Assembly (NCBI GenBank): GCA_900759325.1 | Contig: CAAEUW010000029.1 | Location: forward strand, 61,891-125,890 | Direction of reading: 5' to 3' | Source of the DNA: an uncultured Peptostreptococcus sp. | Lineage (GTDB): Bacteria; Bacillota; Clostridia; Peptostreptococcales; Peptostreptococcaceae | DNA: 64,000 bases | Part shown: positions 8,479 to 18,128 of the stretch, in pieces | Layout: each line of letters starts with the position of its first letter | Position numbering within the stretch: position 1 is the stretch's first letter | Made by a program: the position numbers and the translations under genes | Notes under the pieces: generated by a model | The model's input: the letters and a program-made list of their open reading frames with translations, nothing else | Database searches by the model: none | Told to the model about the DNA's origin: nothing

Positions 8479-10009
8479 TTTTTGCTACCTCCTTATACTT
8501 CTTATCTATCATTTCATCGATTCTTGTTAGATAATGGTCTAGGTTCTTTACATCGTCGACCCTTTCTATTCGATTTTCATCTAGGTATACAAACTTGGAA
8601 ACTGCCCCAGCCCCTATCGCATAGTTGGATTGCTTTTCCTCCATAATCTGCATATTGTATAGGCATTCATATCCAGGCTTAGCATAGCCTATGTTTTCTA
8701 GGTTACCAAGCATATGCTTCTGTCTGTACATATAGTAGGGCTTGTAGCCATGGACTTCCATATACCTCCTAGAAATATCTATCATTTCAACCATATTCCT
8801 ATAGTTGGTCAAGTCATTTTTATGGTCCTGTAAATTAATATTCAAGTCTGAAGCCCTTTTAAGTGCAAGTGTGTGGACTGTAACACTCTCTGGGTCCAGG
8901 TCTATTATCCTTTTCATAGTCTCCTCAACCATGGCTGGCGTCTCACCTGGTAGTCCTAGTATAAGATCCATATTTATATTATCAAATCCAAGGTCTCTGG
9001 CCATTTTGAAGGATTCCACAATATCTTCAACACTATGACTTCTACCAATCCTATCTAGACTGACCTGGTTCATGGTCTGTGGATTTATACTAATCCTGTC
9101 TACATTGTGCTTTCTAAGTACCTCTAGTTTTTCTCTAGTTATGGTATCTGGTCTCCCAGCTTCTACAGTAAATTCCTTAATCTCAGATAAGTCTAAAATT
9201 TCAAATAGGCTTGATATCAGATAATCCATATCCTTAGCCTCTAAGCTGGTCGGTGTACCTCCACCTATGTAAAGACTTTCTATAGTCTTGCCAAAGTCCT
9301 CTATAATTGACTTGATACCCCTGGCTTCCTTTAATAGGGTATCAACATATGACCCCCTATGCTGACCGTACCTATCTAGACTGTAAGATGGAAAGGAACA
9401 ATATAGGCACCTTGTTGGGCAAAAAGGTATGCTCAAGTAAAGTGATATCTTGTTCTCCGAAGTTGGATATATAAAGGGTCTTTCCCTCTTGGCTATATCC
9501 ATTATTAGGTTCAACTTTTCCTGGGATATAAGATATTCTTTCTTCATGAAGTCGCTTATTTCCTGGTCAGTCTTAGCCTGGTCCATAAGGCTATGTATTA
9601 ACTTAACAGGTCTGATACCGGTTAAAATACCCCATGGAACATTGGCATCATACTTGTCACTCAAATAGTCAAACATTGACCTCTGAATAAGTCTTTTTGA
9701 TATTGTCTTAATATCATTATCTATTTTTTTATTTATTTTTGCAAATTTTTTTTCATAATCTTCTAGGTCTATATCTTGAGAAAGCTCTCTCTCGTATATA
9801 AGCTGACCTTCCTTATATACCTGGCTTTTGGTAAGTATCCTCACCCTATCAGAAGCTCGGTCTAACTCCAACTTATTGACCAAAAGTTCACCCTCTCTAT
9901 TAACGCCAAAATCTTCTGAGCATTCTATAAAAGAAAACTCAGAAGAAAATAACTTTAGAAATTCGGATATCTCGTACCTATAATTATGCCCCTGCAATAA
10001 TATATACAT
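8450..10009 (-). CDS. hemZ: HemZ-type coproporphyrinogen dehydrogenase-like radical SAM protein
   Basis: This 519-residue protein has an N-terminal extension of about 170 residues, then a radical SAM core with CPTRCLYC (CxxxCxxC). HemN/HemW-like motifs follow: GGGTPTSL, FTVEAGRPD and GLPGETP. Length and gene order (between the metallo-hydrolase and hisS) match HemZ of Clostridia. Whether such proteins oxidise coproporphyrinogen or act as heme chaperones like HemW is unsettled, and no other heme genes are visible here. The ATG directly follows the stop of the metallo-hydrolase. Confidence 0.88.
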   Translation of the reverse strand: MYILLQGHNYRYEISEFLKLFSSEFSFIECSEDFGVNREGELLVNKLELDRASDRVRILTKSQVYKEGQLIYERELSQDIDLEDYEKKFAKINKKIDNDIKTISKRLIQRSMFDYLSDKYDANVPWGILTGIRPVKLIHSLMDQAKTDQEISDFMKKEYLISQEKLNLIMDIAKRERPFIYPTSENKISLYLSIPFCPTRCLYCSFPSYSLDRYGQHRGSYVDTLLKEARGIKSIIEDFGKTIESLYIGGGTPTSLEAKDMDYLISSLFEILDLSEIKEFTVEAGRPDTITREKLEVLRKHNVDRISINPQTMNQVSLDRIGRSHSVEDIVESFKMARDLGFDNINMDLILGLPGETPAMVEETMKRIIDLDPESVTVHTLALKRASDLNINLQDHKNDLTNYRNMVEMIDISRRYMEVHGYKPYYMYRQKHMLGNLENIGYAKPGYECLYNMQIMEEKQSNYAIGAGAVSKFVYLDENRIERVDDVKNLDHYLTRIDEMIDKKYKEVAKNVNKSTKRN

Positions 10010-10636
10010 CTATACCACCAATTTCATATAATAATTTTCTTGTTTTTCAATACCTATAGTACTGGTTGGACCATGACCTGGATAAATAGTTAATTCATTT
10101 TCCATCTTGCTTAATTTCTTTAGAGACTTCAATATAACCTTATAGTCGCCTCCATAGAAATCTGTCCTTCCTATTGACCCTGCAAATAGGGTATCACCTG
10201 TAAACATATCCATACCTACCCTAATACACATACCACCCTTAGTATGGCCTGGTGTTGCAATAAAGGTAAATGTATGGTCTCCTAGCCTTAGTTTTTCCTT
10301 ATCGCTAACATATATGTCTGCTTCAAATTCTATTCTAGACCTAAAAAGTTGGTGACTCATATTCTTGTTGGCGTCATTTAGCATTTCTTTTTCATCCTGG
10401 TGGGCTAAGACCTTAGCTCCAGTCAATTTTTTTAATTCAAGGACATCTCCTATATGGTCAGCATGACCATGTGTCAGCATTATATACTTGACTACAAGAT
10501 TTTTGTCCTTTATAAACTTCATTTCTTCATCTATATTGAAGGATGGATCTATTACTACTGCTTCAAGTGTTTTCTCATCGTAGCAAACGTAAGTATTTTC
10601 TCCCATCATTGTATCTGTAATTACCTTAATTTTCAT
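10010..10636 (-). CDS. MBL-fold metallo-hydrolase (glyoxalase II-like)
   Basis: This 208-residue metallo-beta-lactamase-fold hydrolase has the binuclear zinc motif THGHADH (His56, His58, Asp60, His61). Downstream ligands are in TPGHTKGG, the Asp in FTGDTLF, and the terminal His in YPGHGP. It resembles glyoxalase II/YcbL-type thioesterases, but the substrate is not known. It sits in the conserved clostridial order relA-dtd-MBL-hemZ. The ribosome-binding site (AGGAAGGG) is a little far from the ATG. Confidence 0.88.
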   Translation of the reverse strand: MKIKVITDTMMGENTYVCYDEKTLEAVVIDPSFNIDEEMKFIKDKNLVVKYIMLTHGHADHIGDVLELKKLTGAKVLAHQDEKEMLNDANKNMSHQLFRSRIEFEADIYVSDKEKLRLGDHTFTFIATPGHTKGGMCIRVGMDMFTGDTLFAGSIGRTDFYGGDYKVILKSLKKLSKMENELTIYPGHGPTSTIGIEKQENYYMKLVV

Positions 10637-10653
10637 GTATATTTAAACCCTTC

Positions 10654-11103
10654 CTAGAAATTTTTCTTAGAATCAATCAACAAGGTCACTGGTCCATCAT
10701 TTACCAGCTCTACCATCATATGGGACCTAAACTTTCCTGTATGAGTGTCAACCCCCATAGCCTTGGCCTTGTCTACAAATTTTTGGTAGAAGTCATCTGC
10801 CATATCTGGCCTGGCAGCCTCACTGAAGCCTGGACGCCTACCCTTTCTGCAATCACCAAAAAGAGTAAATTGGCTGACAACCAAAAGCTGACCTCCAACA
10901 TCCACAAGCGATAGGTTCATCTTGTCATCTTGGTCCTCAAATATTCTAAGATTGACAATCTTATCAACCATATAGTCTATATCCTTAGGCGTGTCATCTT
11001 GGCTGACACCTAATAGGACCATTAGCCCCTTGTCTATCTGTCCAATCAGCTGATCTTCAACCTCTACCTTAGACCTTGTAACTCTCTGAACAACTGCTCT
11101 CAT
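10654..11103 (-). CDS. dtd: D-aminoacyl-tRNA deacylase
   Basis: Dtd hydrolyses D-aminoacyl-tRNAs (and glycyl-tRNA-Ala) and so protects translation fidelity. The 149-residue length is typical. Both catalytic signatures are present: SQFTLFGDCRKGRRPGF, and the cis-proline loop in NDGPVTL. The start MRAVVQRV is the normal family N-terminus. It lies 11 bases after relA in the same operon. Confidence 0.96.
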   Translation of the reverse strand: MRAVVQRVTRSKVEVEDQLIGQIDKGLMVLLGVSQDDTPKDIDYMVDKIVNLRIFEDQDDKMNLSLVDVGGQLLVVSQFTLFGDCRKGRRPGFSEAARPDMADDFYQKFVDKAKAMGVDTHTGKFRSHMMVELVNDGPVTLLIDSKKNF

Positions 11104-11114
11104 TATCCCTACTC

Positions 11115-13340
11115 CTATCTTCCGTGCACCCTATAGGCCTCTTCTACACCTGGTATATTTTTCATCTTTCTAATAAGGCTGTTTAGCTCTTCCATGCCAA
11201 CCACCTCTACTGATAGGTCTATTGTTACACCAATATCTGTTCCCTTTCTGGCGTATATCCCAACCAAACCTACCTTTTCATTTGATATTACATGGGTAAC
11301 TTCGTTTATGATACCCCTTCTATCATTAGCCTTTATCTGAAGCTCTGCTTCGAATTTAGAGTTTATATCCTCTATCCATGACACCTTAATCATCCTTGAA
11401 GCATTTTTCTCCTTGTCTCTAAGAACATTCTCACAGTCAGTCCTATGAACTGTAACACCCCTCCCCCTTGTGATGTATCCAACTATTTCATCACCTGGAA
11501 GTGGACTGCAGCATCTGGCAAATCTAACATATATACCATCTAGACCATCAACCTTTACACCCGTATGCCTCTTTTCAGTCTTCTTAGATGTATACTTGCT
11601 CTTTTCAGGGTCAACTATGTTGTGGGCTACAACCTCTTCTTCAAGGTTTGCCATCTGTTCTTTTTCTAGCTTTCTTTCTTCTCTAGTAATTTCGTCTTTA
11701 ACCTTATTTACTACGTGGTTACCTATAATACCACCATAGCCTATAGTGGCTAGAAAATCTTCATAGTCAGGTTGGTTAAACCTAACAGCAATTTCCTTAA
11801 TTGCAGCCATTACCTTGGCATCATTCCTACTTAGGTTATTTCTTGAAAGTTCCTTATCAAGTATGGCTAGACCTCTCTCTATATTTTCCTCTCGCCTTTC
11901 CTTCTTAAAGAACTGTTTTATCTTATTTCTTGCATTTGGAGTTTTTACCAAGTTCATCCAGTCCCTACTTGGTCCTAGAGAATTTGGAGATGTAAGTATT
12001 TCAACTATCTGTCCATTTTTTAGCTTGTACTCTAATGGTACAATCCTACTATTAACCTTAGCTCCAACACACTTGTTACCTACATTGGAGTGGATCCTAT
12101 AGGCGAAGTCTATTGGTGTAGAACCATTAGGTAGCTCTAAGACATCCCCCTGTGGTGTAAATACATACACCTGGGCGTTAAATACATCCTCCTTAAGGGC
12201 ATCAAGGAATTCATAAGGATCAGTAACATCCTTCTCCCATTCCATCATCTGCCTCAACCATTGAAGTCTCCTATCAACATCACTTAGACTATTGTCAGTG
12301 ACACCCTCCTTGTACTTCCAATGGGCAGCTATACCAAATTCAGCTACATTGTGCATCTCATATGTCCTTATCTGGATTTCAACTGGCTCACCGTCTGAAC
12401 CTATAACTGTAGTATGCAATGACTGGTACATATTTGGCTTTGGCATGGCAATATAGTCCTTGAACCTTCCCGGAATTGGCTTCCATAGGGTATGTACTTC
12501 GCCAAGAACTGCGTAGCAGTCCCTATCTGTATCTACCAAAACTCTTACTGCAGTTAAGTCATATATCTCATCAAAGCTCTTATTTTTCTTTTTCATCTTC
12601 TTGAAGATACTATAAAAATGCTTAGGACGTCCGTACACATCACATTCTACGCCCTTATCGTTCATGTCCCTCTTTATTATAGTAACAATCTCATCTATAT
12701 AGGCTTCTCTTTGCTCTCTCTTCTTATTAACCCTATTGACAAGATCGTAGTACTCTTCTGGATACAAAAATCTAAAGGCAAGGTCCTCTAATTCCCATTT
12801 TATAGTAGATATACCCAGCCTATGTGCTATACCTGCATATATATCTAGGGTCTCTTGGGCCTTATACCTTACCTTATCGCTATCCATATATTCAAGAGTT
12901 CTCATGTTATGGAGTCTATCCGATAGCTTTATCAACATGACCCTCATATCCTTGGCCATAGCCATAAACATCTTTCTAAGGTTGCTAGCTTGAGACTCTT
13001 CCTTAGTCATATACTTGATTTTACCAAGCTTAGTTACACCATCAACAAGGGCAGCTACATCCTTACCAAACATTTCTTCTATATCTGACTCTTCATAATC
13101 TGTATCCTCTACCACGTCATGAAGTAGGCCTCCACAAATGGTATCAATATCCAATTCCATATCTGCTAGTATATTGGCAACTGCTACTGGATGGATAATA
13201 TATGGCTCTCCAGACTTTCTGAATTGTCCCTTATGGGCCTCCTTAGCCAAATTATAAGCTCTTACCACCTTATCTATATCAGCATTAGGCGCATATGCTT
13301 TTATTTTTTCTATTAAATTTTGTATTCTATCATCGTACAT
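11115..13340 (-). CDS. relA: Bifunctional (p)ppGpp synthetase/hydrolase (RelA/SpoT, Rsh)
   Basis: This long RSH protein (about 741 residues) makes and degrades the stringent-response alarmone. The N-terminal HD hydrolase domain is intact (HPVAVANIL, HDVVEDTD), as is the synthetase domain (RDCYAVLG, YQSLHTTV). TGS, zinc-finger-like and C-terminal ACT domains follow. The ATG at 13340 is preferred: GAGGGGTGA sits about 5 bases upstream, whereas the ATG 15 bases earlier has no such site. In the operon it follows apt by 77 bases. Confidence 0.95.
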   Translation of the reverse strand: MYDDRIQNLIEKIKAYAPNADIDKVVRAYNLAKEAHKGQFRKSGEPYIIHPVAVANILADMELDIDTICGGLLHDVVEDTDYEESDIEEMFGKDVAALVDGVTKLGKIKYMTKEESQASNLRKMFMAMAKDMRVMLIKLSDRLHNMRTLEYMDSDKVRYKAQETLDIYAGIAHRLGISTIKWELEDLAFRFLYPEEYYDLVNRVNKKREQREAYIDEIVTIIKRDMNDKGVECDVYGRPKHFYSIFKKMKKKNKSFDEIYDLTAVRVLVDTDRDCYAVLGEVHTLWKPIPGRFKDYIAMPKPNMYQSLHTTVIGSDGEPVEIQIRTYEMHNVAEFGIAAHWKYKEGVTDNSLSDVDRRLQWLRQMMEWEKDVTDPYEFLDALKEDVFNAQVYVFTPQGDVLELPNGSTPIDFAYRIHSNVGNKCVGAKVNSRIVPLEYKLKNGQIVEILTSPNSLGPSRDWMNLVKTPNARNKIKQFFKKERREENIERGLAILDKELSRNNLSRNDAKVMAAIKEIAVRFNQPDYEDFLATIGYGGIIGNHVVNKVKDEITREERKLEKEQMANLEEEVVAHNIVDPEKSKYTSKKTEKRHTGVKVDGLDGIYVRFARCCSPLPGDEIVGYITRGRGVTVHRTDCENVLRDKEKNASRMIKVSWIEDINSKFEAELQIKANDRRGIINEVTHVISNEKVGLVGIYARKGTDIGVTIDLSVEVVGMEELNSLIRKMKNIPGVEEAYRVHGR

Positions 13341-13417
13341 AAAATCACCCCTCATACTAAATATAATCTAAGCTGGTAATGCTCTTCTGATAAACCGGAT
13401 ATAGACCCTCTTATCTC

Positions 13418-13939
13418 TTATTCACTGTCATACTGAACTAGGGTCTGGACATCGTAGCCCTTAAGCTTGTCCCTACCATTTAAGAATGTCAATTCAATCA
13501 AAAATTCTAGACTTACAACCTGACCACCAAGTTTCTCAATTAGCTTAGTTGCTGCTGCGGTTGTACCACCTGTAGCTAGAAGGTCATCAACTATAGCAAC
13601 CCTCTGTCCTGGCTTTATAGCATCCTTGTGTATCTCTAGAGTATCAGTTCCATATTCTAAGTCATATTCTATACTTTCAACATCGTATGGTAGCTTTCCA
13701 GGCTTTCTGATAGGAACAAAGCCTACACCAAGTGCATAGGCAACTGGAGTACCAAATATAAAGCCCCTAGCTTCTGGGCCCACTATCAGGTCAACCTTCT
13801 TTTCTCTTAAATAATCCGCCATTCTATCAACGGCAACCTTGAAGGCCTCTCCATCACCAATCAAGGTAGTGATATCCTTAAAACCTATGCCTTCCTTTGG
13901 AAAATCCTGGACATTTCTAATTTTTGCTTCTAAATTCAT
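13418..13939 (-). CDS. apt: Adenine phosphoribosyltransferase
   Basis: Apt salvages adenine to AMP using PRPP. The start at 13939 gives 173 residues, the usual length, with GGAGG 6 bases upstream; the frame is open further upstream but has no such site. The PRPP-binding motif VAIVDDLLATGGT is present, as are the family sequences DFPKEGIGFKDIT and GPEARGF. It begins 22 bases after recJ; apt beside relA is common in Firmicutes. Confidence 0.95.
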   Translation of the reverse strand: MNLEAKIRNVQDFPKEGIGFKDITTLIGDGEAFKVAVDRMADYLREKKVDLIVGPEARGFIFGTPVAYALGVGFVPIRKPGKLPYDVESIEYDLEYGTDTLEIHKDAIKPGQRVAIVDDLLATGGTTAAATKLIEKLGGQVVSLEFLIELTFLNGRDKLKGYDVQTLVQYDSE

Positions 13940-13961
13940 ATATTCCTCCACAGTATCGACC

Positions 13962-16445
13962 CTATAAATTGTATGTTTCAACAAATTTTTTGTAATCTTC
14001 ACCTATATATTCAATAATTTTATTTTTTTCTAAGTCTAGCTTGGAATCTGGCCTAGGTAATACCTCTATTTGAATCGTATCCCTATCCAAATTTAAATCA
14101 AAGCTCAAGAGATTTTCAGCTTTCAAGACCTTTAAAATCAAGTTTAGCTTGATTGGATTTAGTCCTGTTGCTTCAATCAATTGGCTATATTTTATTTTAC
14201 CTATATTAATACCCATCAATTTTTTATATACAACAACAAATTCCTTCCTGTCAAATTCAAGCATTTTAAACTTGTTTTTCAAGTATATAAAATCTGATTT
14301 ATCATAATTAATAAGTAGGTCAGAGTCTCCTATTTTTTCAACTAAATTATTGTACTGATCATAAGAGTCTAAATAGTCGTATACAATAATTTTATTATAT
14401 ACTTTTAAGTCCATTTTATCAATATTTCTTGGGTATATAAGGTCTATTTTCTGGTCATAATACAGATTTTTATCCGACAATGCCCTAAAATAACCATTGA
14501 TGGTATTTACAAGCATTAAGTTGGAGTCACCTAGGCCCAGAAATACTATATTTGGTGACTTTTCAACTTCCTTAGCATCTGATAGAGTCTTTATTTTAAA
14601 TATATTATCTATATTTGTATAGTCAACATATTTGTCTCTACTTGTAGTGTCCTCTTTGCCATCTTGTGTGGCCCTATGAGTAACCTCTCCTGGGTCTGGT
14701 ATCATGAGGTCTATAATTTCCCCATAGTGTGGACCTGGATATAGGCTCTTAGGCTTTGACAACCTCATATCCTTCAATAACAATTGGAGACTCGTCCTAT
14801 TGTTAAATGTGTTGGAATCAACCTGGAAAACAAGATCAATAAGGTCTCCCTCTTGATATCCAGTTCCCAAGTAGGCCATATTGAAGCCTATCACATCAAA
14901 GTCCCTGTCCTTTTCCACAAGAAGCTTAAGGTGATTCTTGTCTCTACCAATTGGCATCAACCTCTTTAAGAGGCAATTTCTCATCATAAAATATGGGGTA
15001 GGGTTCTTAATACCAAAAGGCTCTAAGATGTGAAGATTGTCAACTAGGTCTAGGTCTAGACTAGCTTGATCAATTTCATACTCTACCTTGATTACCTCTA
15101 CTAGGTCCTCCTGGTTTAGCTCATAGTTAGCTATCTTATTTATTTTTTCTCTTAAAAGAGCAATTTTTGCTACCTCCATACTCATTCCAGCAGCCTGCTG
15201 GTGGCCACCAAACTTAGTCATATAGTCCCTACACTCATACAGGGCCGAGAAAATATCAAAGCCCTTTATGGACCTTGCAGATCCAACAGCCATATCCCCC
15301 TCCTGACAAAGAAGTATACAGGGCTTGTAGTATTTTTCTGTAACCTTTGATGCAACTATACCTATTATTCCATGGTGCCAGTCCTTGCCTGAAATCACCA
15401 GGACCTTATCGTCTTTATAGGAAGTATCCTTAGATAGAATTTCCTCTACCTCCATGTGAATCCTGGCCTCTACTTCCTGCCTTTCTGTATTTTTGGAATC
15501 CATCATTAGGGCCAAACTTTTTGCTTCTTCCAGACTATCACTTGTAAAGAGCTCAACTCCAAGTTTGGAAAAGCCAAGCCTACCAGAGGCATTGATCCTA
15601 GGTCCTATTGCAAAGCCTAAATGCGAGCTTTTTATCTTCGTTCCATCTAGTCCACAGACCTCTAAGAGGGCCTGCATACCTAAATTGTTGCCCTGGCCTA
15701 AAATCTCCATACCATTTTTTACAATAATCCTATTTTCATCTAATATTGGCATTATATCGCATATGGTAGCAAGAGAAACTATCTCTAAGTACCTATTAAT
15801 ATTTCTGTAAAATTCTTCATTACCTGACAGGGCGTGAATCAGCTTGAAGGCAACACCACATCCACATATACCCTCAAAGGGATAACTAGAGTCATCCCTC
15901 TTTGGATCCACCACAGCATAGGCATCAGGTAGCTTTTCCTGGCACTCGTGGTGGTCTGTTATTATGACATCGATACCTAAACCCTTGGCATAGTCTACCT
16001 CTTTTACAGAGGTAATACCACAATCTACTGTAATAATTAGACTGCCATCCTTGCTAGCTATATGGTCAATAGCCTCTGTATTTAAGCCATATCCCTCCTC
16101 TAGCCTGTTTGGTATATAATAGTCGACAGGATATCCGATTGACTTAAAATATAGGATCATGATAGATGTAGAGGATACACCATCCACATCATAGTCTCCA
16201 AATATCCATATTTTTTCATTTTCAGATATGGCCCTTCTCACCCTCTCAACGGCCCTATCCATATCCTTTAGCTGGAAGGGGTCTCTTAGGTATTTAAGAG
16301 ATGGGTCTGTAAACATCTTGACCTGGTCTTGGGTTTCTACGCCCCTATTTAGGAGGATTTGGCCTATTTCCTCCGGTATAGACATAGATTCCATCAGGTC
16401 ATTTCTAGATGGCTCTTGCCTATGTAGTATATTCCATTTTTTCAT
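13962..16445 (-). CDS. recJ: Single-stranded-DNA-specific exonuclease RecJ
   Basis: This 5'-3' ssDNA exonuclease acts in recombination and mismatch/base-excision repair. The DHH phosphoesterase core carries FGDYDVDGVSS and IITDHHECQE. The DHHA1 domain has the GGHQQAAG motif, and an OB-fold follows. At about 827 residues it is of the long Firmicute type with a C-terminal extension (from about residue 570) of unknown role. ATG at 16445 has GGAGG 6 bases upstream; the frame also opens with TTG one codon earlier. Confidence 0.94.
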   Translation of the reverse strand: MKKWNILHRQEPSRNDLMESMSIPEEIGQILLNRGVETQDQVKMFTDPSLKYLRDPFQLKDMDRAVERVRRAISENEKIWIFGDYDVDGVSSTSIMILYFKSIGYPVDYYIPNRLEEGYGLNTEAIDHIASKDGSLIITVDCGITSVKEVDYAKGLGIDVIITDHHECQEKLPDAYAVVDPKRDDSSYPFEGICGCGVAFKLIHALSGNEEFYRNINRYLEIVSLATICDIMPILDENRIIVKNGMEILGQGNNLGMQALLEVCGLDGTKIKSSHLGFAIGPRINASGRLGFSKLGVELFTSDSLEEAKSLALMMDSKNTERQEVEARIHMEVEEILSKDTSYKDDKVLVISGKDWHHGIIGIVASKVTEKYYKPCILLCQEGDMAVGSARSIKGFDIFSALYECRDYMTKFGGHQQAAGMSMEVAKIALLREKINKIANYELNQEDLVEVIKVEYEIDQASLDLDLVDNLHILEPFGIKNPTPYFMMRNCLLKRLMPIGRDKNHLKLLVEKDRDFDVIGFNMAYLGTGYQEGDLIDLVFQVDSNTFNNRTSLQLLLKDMRLSKPKSLYPGPHYGEIIDLMIPDPGEVTHRATQDGKEDTTSRDKYVDYTNIDNIFKIKTLSDAKEVEKSPNIVFLGLGDSNLMLVNTINGYFRALSDKNLYYDQKIDLIYPRNIDKMDLKVYNKIIVYDYLDSYDQYNNLVEKIGDSDLLINYDKSDFIYLKNKFKMLEFDRKEFVVVYKKLMGINIGKIKYSQLIEATGLNPIKLNLILKVLKAENLLSFDLNLDRDTIQIEVLPRPDSKLDLEKNKIIEYIGEDYKKFVETYNL

Positions 16446-16457
16446 CAAAGGCCTCCT

Positions 16458-18125
16458 CTATTTCTTGTCATGGTAGTTATTCCTAAAAATCAAGAAGACT
16501 AGGGTAATACCGATAACAAATGATATCATAAATCCCATAATACTTACATACCTGATCATTACGCTATTTTGTATATTCGACGAAGCCAAAATAAGGGATG
16601 ACCCCACTATGCAGGCTGCCAGCATTATACTCATCGACATCTGAGTAGTGAACTTCTTTATACTATTGTCCAAGCTAGGAGACTTTAATTCTCCAATTTC
16701 TAGCTTCATGTTATTCTTCTCTAGAATTGACAGGATAGTCTTTATTTGGCCTGGAACTGTAATCCACTCATAGTAGTACTCGTCCATATTTGACTTAAAT
16801 CTCAATAAATTCCTCTTAAGATCTACCTTTTCTTCCCTATAGTACTTAAGGTAAGAGTTAGCAATACTCTCCACACTAAAGTCCTTATACATGCCCCTGG
16901 ATGTTCCTTCAAGGGTGATTACAGTTTTACCTAATATGATAAGCTGTGAAGGTAGTTTGATCTTATGGTTTCTCATAAACCTAAAGACCTCATCTAATAT
17001 ATCTGTTATACTCAACCTATCAAAAGGTATATCATAATAGTAGTGGATTAAATATAGAAGGTCCCTTCTCAAGGCCTCCGTATTTATATCGACAGACATG
17101 GCATCCATATCGGTCAAAACTCTAACTATTTTATCAATATTCTTATTTGTAGAGGCTATTATTAGTTGATTTAGGAAACCTAGGGTCTTATCATCTATTA
17201 GACCTATCATTCCAAAATCGATGTAGGCCAAGCGACCATCCTCCAGTATATACATATTTCCAGGATGGGGGTCTGCATGGAAGAATCCACATGTCATGGC
17301 CTGCCTAAAAAAGGACCTTACTCCTATGTCTACTATTCTCTTTTTCTCTTGGTCATCTAGATTATACTGGTCTAGTTCAGACAAGCAAATACCCTCTACC
17401 TTTTCCATAACCAAGATTTTTTTACTTGTGTAATCACTGAATATCTCAGGTATAAATATCTCACTACTATTTTTAAATATTTTTCCTAGTTTGACCCCAT
17501 TTACAGACTCAAACTTGTAGTCCAACTCTCTCAAAAGCTGGATTTCCATTTCCTTGATAAGCTCTTCAACATCTAGATTAAAGTCTTTTTTAATGCTGTT
17601 AAGGCTGGAACCAATATTTTTCAATATACTTATATCAGCTTTGATAGTTGACTCTATACCAGGCCTCTGGATTTTTATAACTACCTTTCTACCATCAAGT
17701 AGCCTAGCCTCATAAACCTGACCAATTGAAGCAGCAGCAATTGGATCTTGGCTAATATAGGAAAATACCTGGTCCTTGTGACAACCTAGCTCTTCCTCTA
17801 AAATAGCCATAGCTATATCGTTATCGAACATCTCGACATCATCCCTGAGCTTACTAAGCTCACCTATTATCTCATCATCAAAAATATCCTTCCTAGTGCT
17901 TAGGATCTGTCCGATTTTTATATAGGTAGGCCCTAGCTCTTCCAGGGCACACTTTAACCTTTGTGCTGTTGTCATAGACTTACTCTTTATGCTAGGTCCA
18001 TGTCCAACCACCTTGGCAGATATAGAATCCTTATTAAGCCTGTCTACGATAAATCCAAATCCATATTTAATTAAAACTCCAGCGATTTCCTTATATCTAC
18101 CTAGATATTTATAGCTTATCCTCAT
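16458..18125 (-). CDS. ABC1/AarF (UbiB)-family atypical kinase
   Basis: This 555-residue protein has the ABC1 signature KxGQ (YIKIGQILSTR), the Ala-rich nucleotide loop (AAASIGQV), and the catalytic-like GFFHADPHPGNM and YIDFGMIG sequences. Two C-terminal membrane helices (about 497-550) anchor it. Family members affect isoprenoid-lipid metabolism (UbiB) in respiring bacteria; anaerobes without ubiquinone also carry them, and their function there is unclear. It begins 4 bases after the maturase gene and precedes recJ. Confidence 0.85.
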   Translation of the reverse strand: MRISYKYLGRYKEIAGVLIKYGFGFIVDRLNKDSISAKVVGHGPSIKSKSMTTAQRLKCALEELGPTYIKIGQILSTRKDIFDDEIIGELSKLRDDVEMFDNDIAMAILEEELGCHKDQVFSYISQDPIAAASIGQVYEARLLDGRKVVIKIQRPGIESTIKADISILKNIGSSLNSIKKDFNLDVEELIKEMEIQLLRELDYKFESVNGVKLGKIFKNSSEIFIPEIFSDYTSKKILVMEKVEGICLSELDQYNLDDQEKKRIVDIGVRSFFRQAMTCGFFHADPHPGNMYILEDGRLAYIDFGMIGLIDDKTLGFLNQLIIASTNKNIDKIVRVLTDMDAMSVDINTEALRRDLLYLIHYYYDIPFDRLSITDILDEVFRFMRNHKIKLPSQLIILGKTVITLEGTSRGMYKDFSVESIANSYLKYYREEKVDLKRNLLRFKSNMDEYYYEWITVPGQIKTILSILEKNNMKLEIGELKSPSLDNSIKKFTTQMSMSIMLAACIVGSSLILASSNIQNSVMIRYVSIMGFMISFVIGITLVFLIFRNNYHDKK

Positions 18126-18128
18126 ATA

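Noticed and set aside
8479..8520. T-box leader for hisS-aspS
   Set aside because: hisS starts inside hemZ, so there is no room for a leader; the genes depend on operon transcription.
13940..14002. 21-residue N-terminal extension of apt
   Set aside because: It overlaps the end of recJ, has no ribosome-binding site, and would make the enzyme longer than its family.
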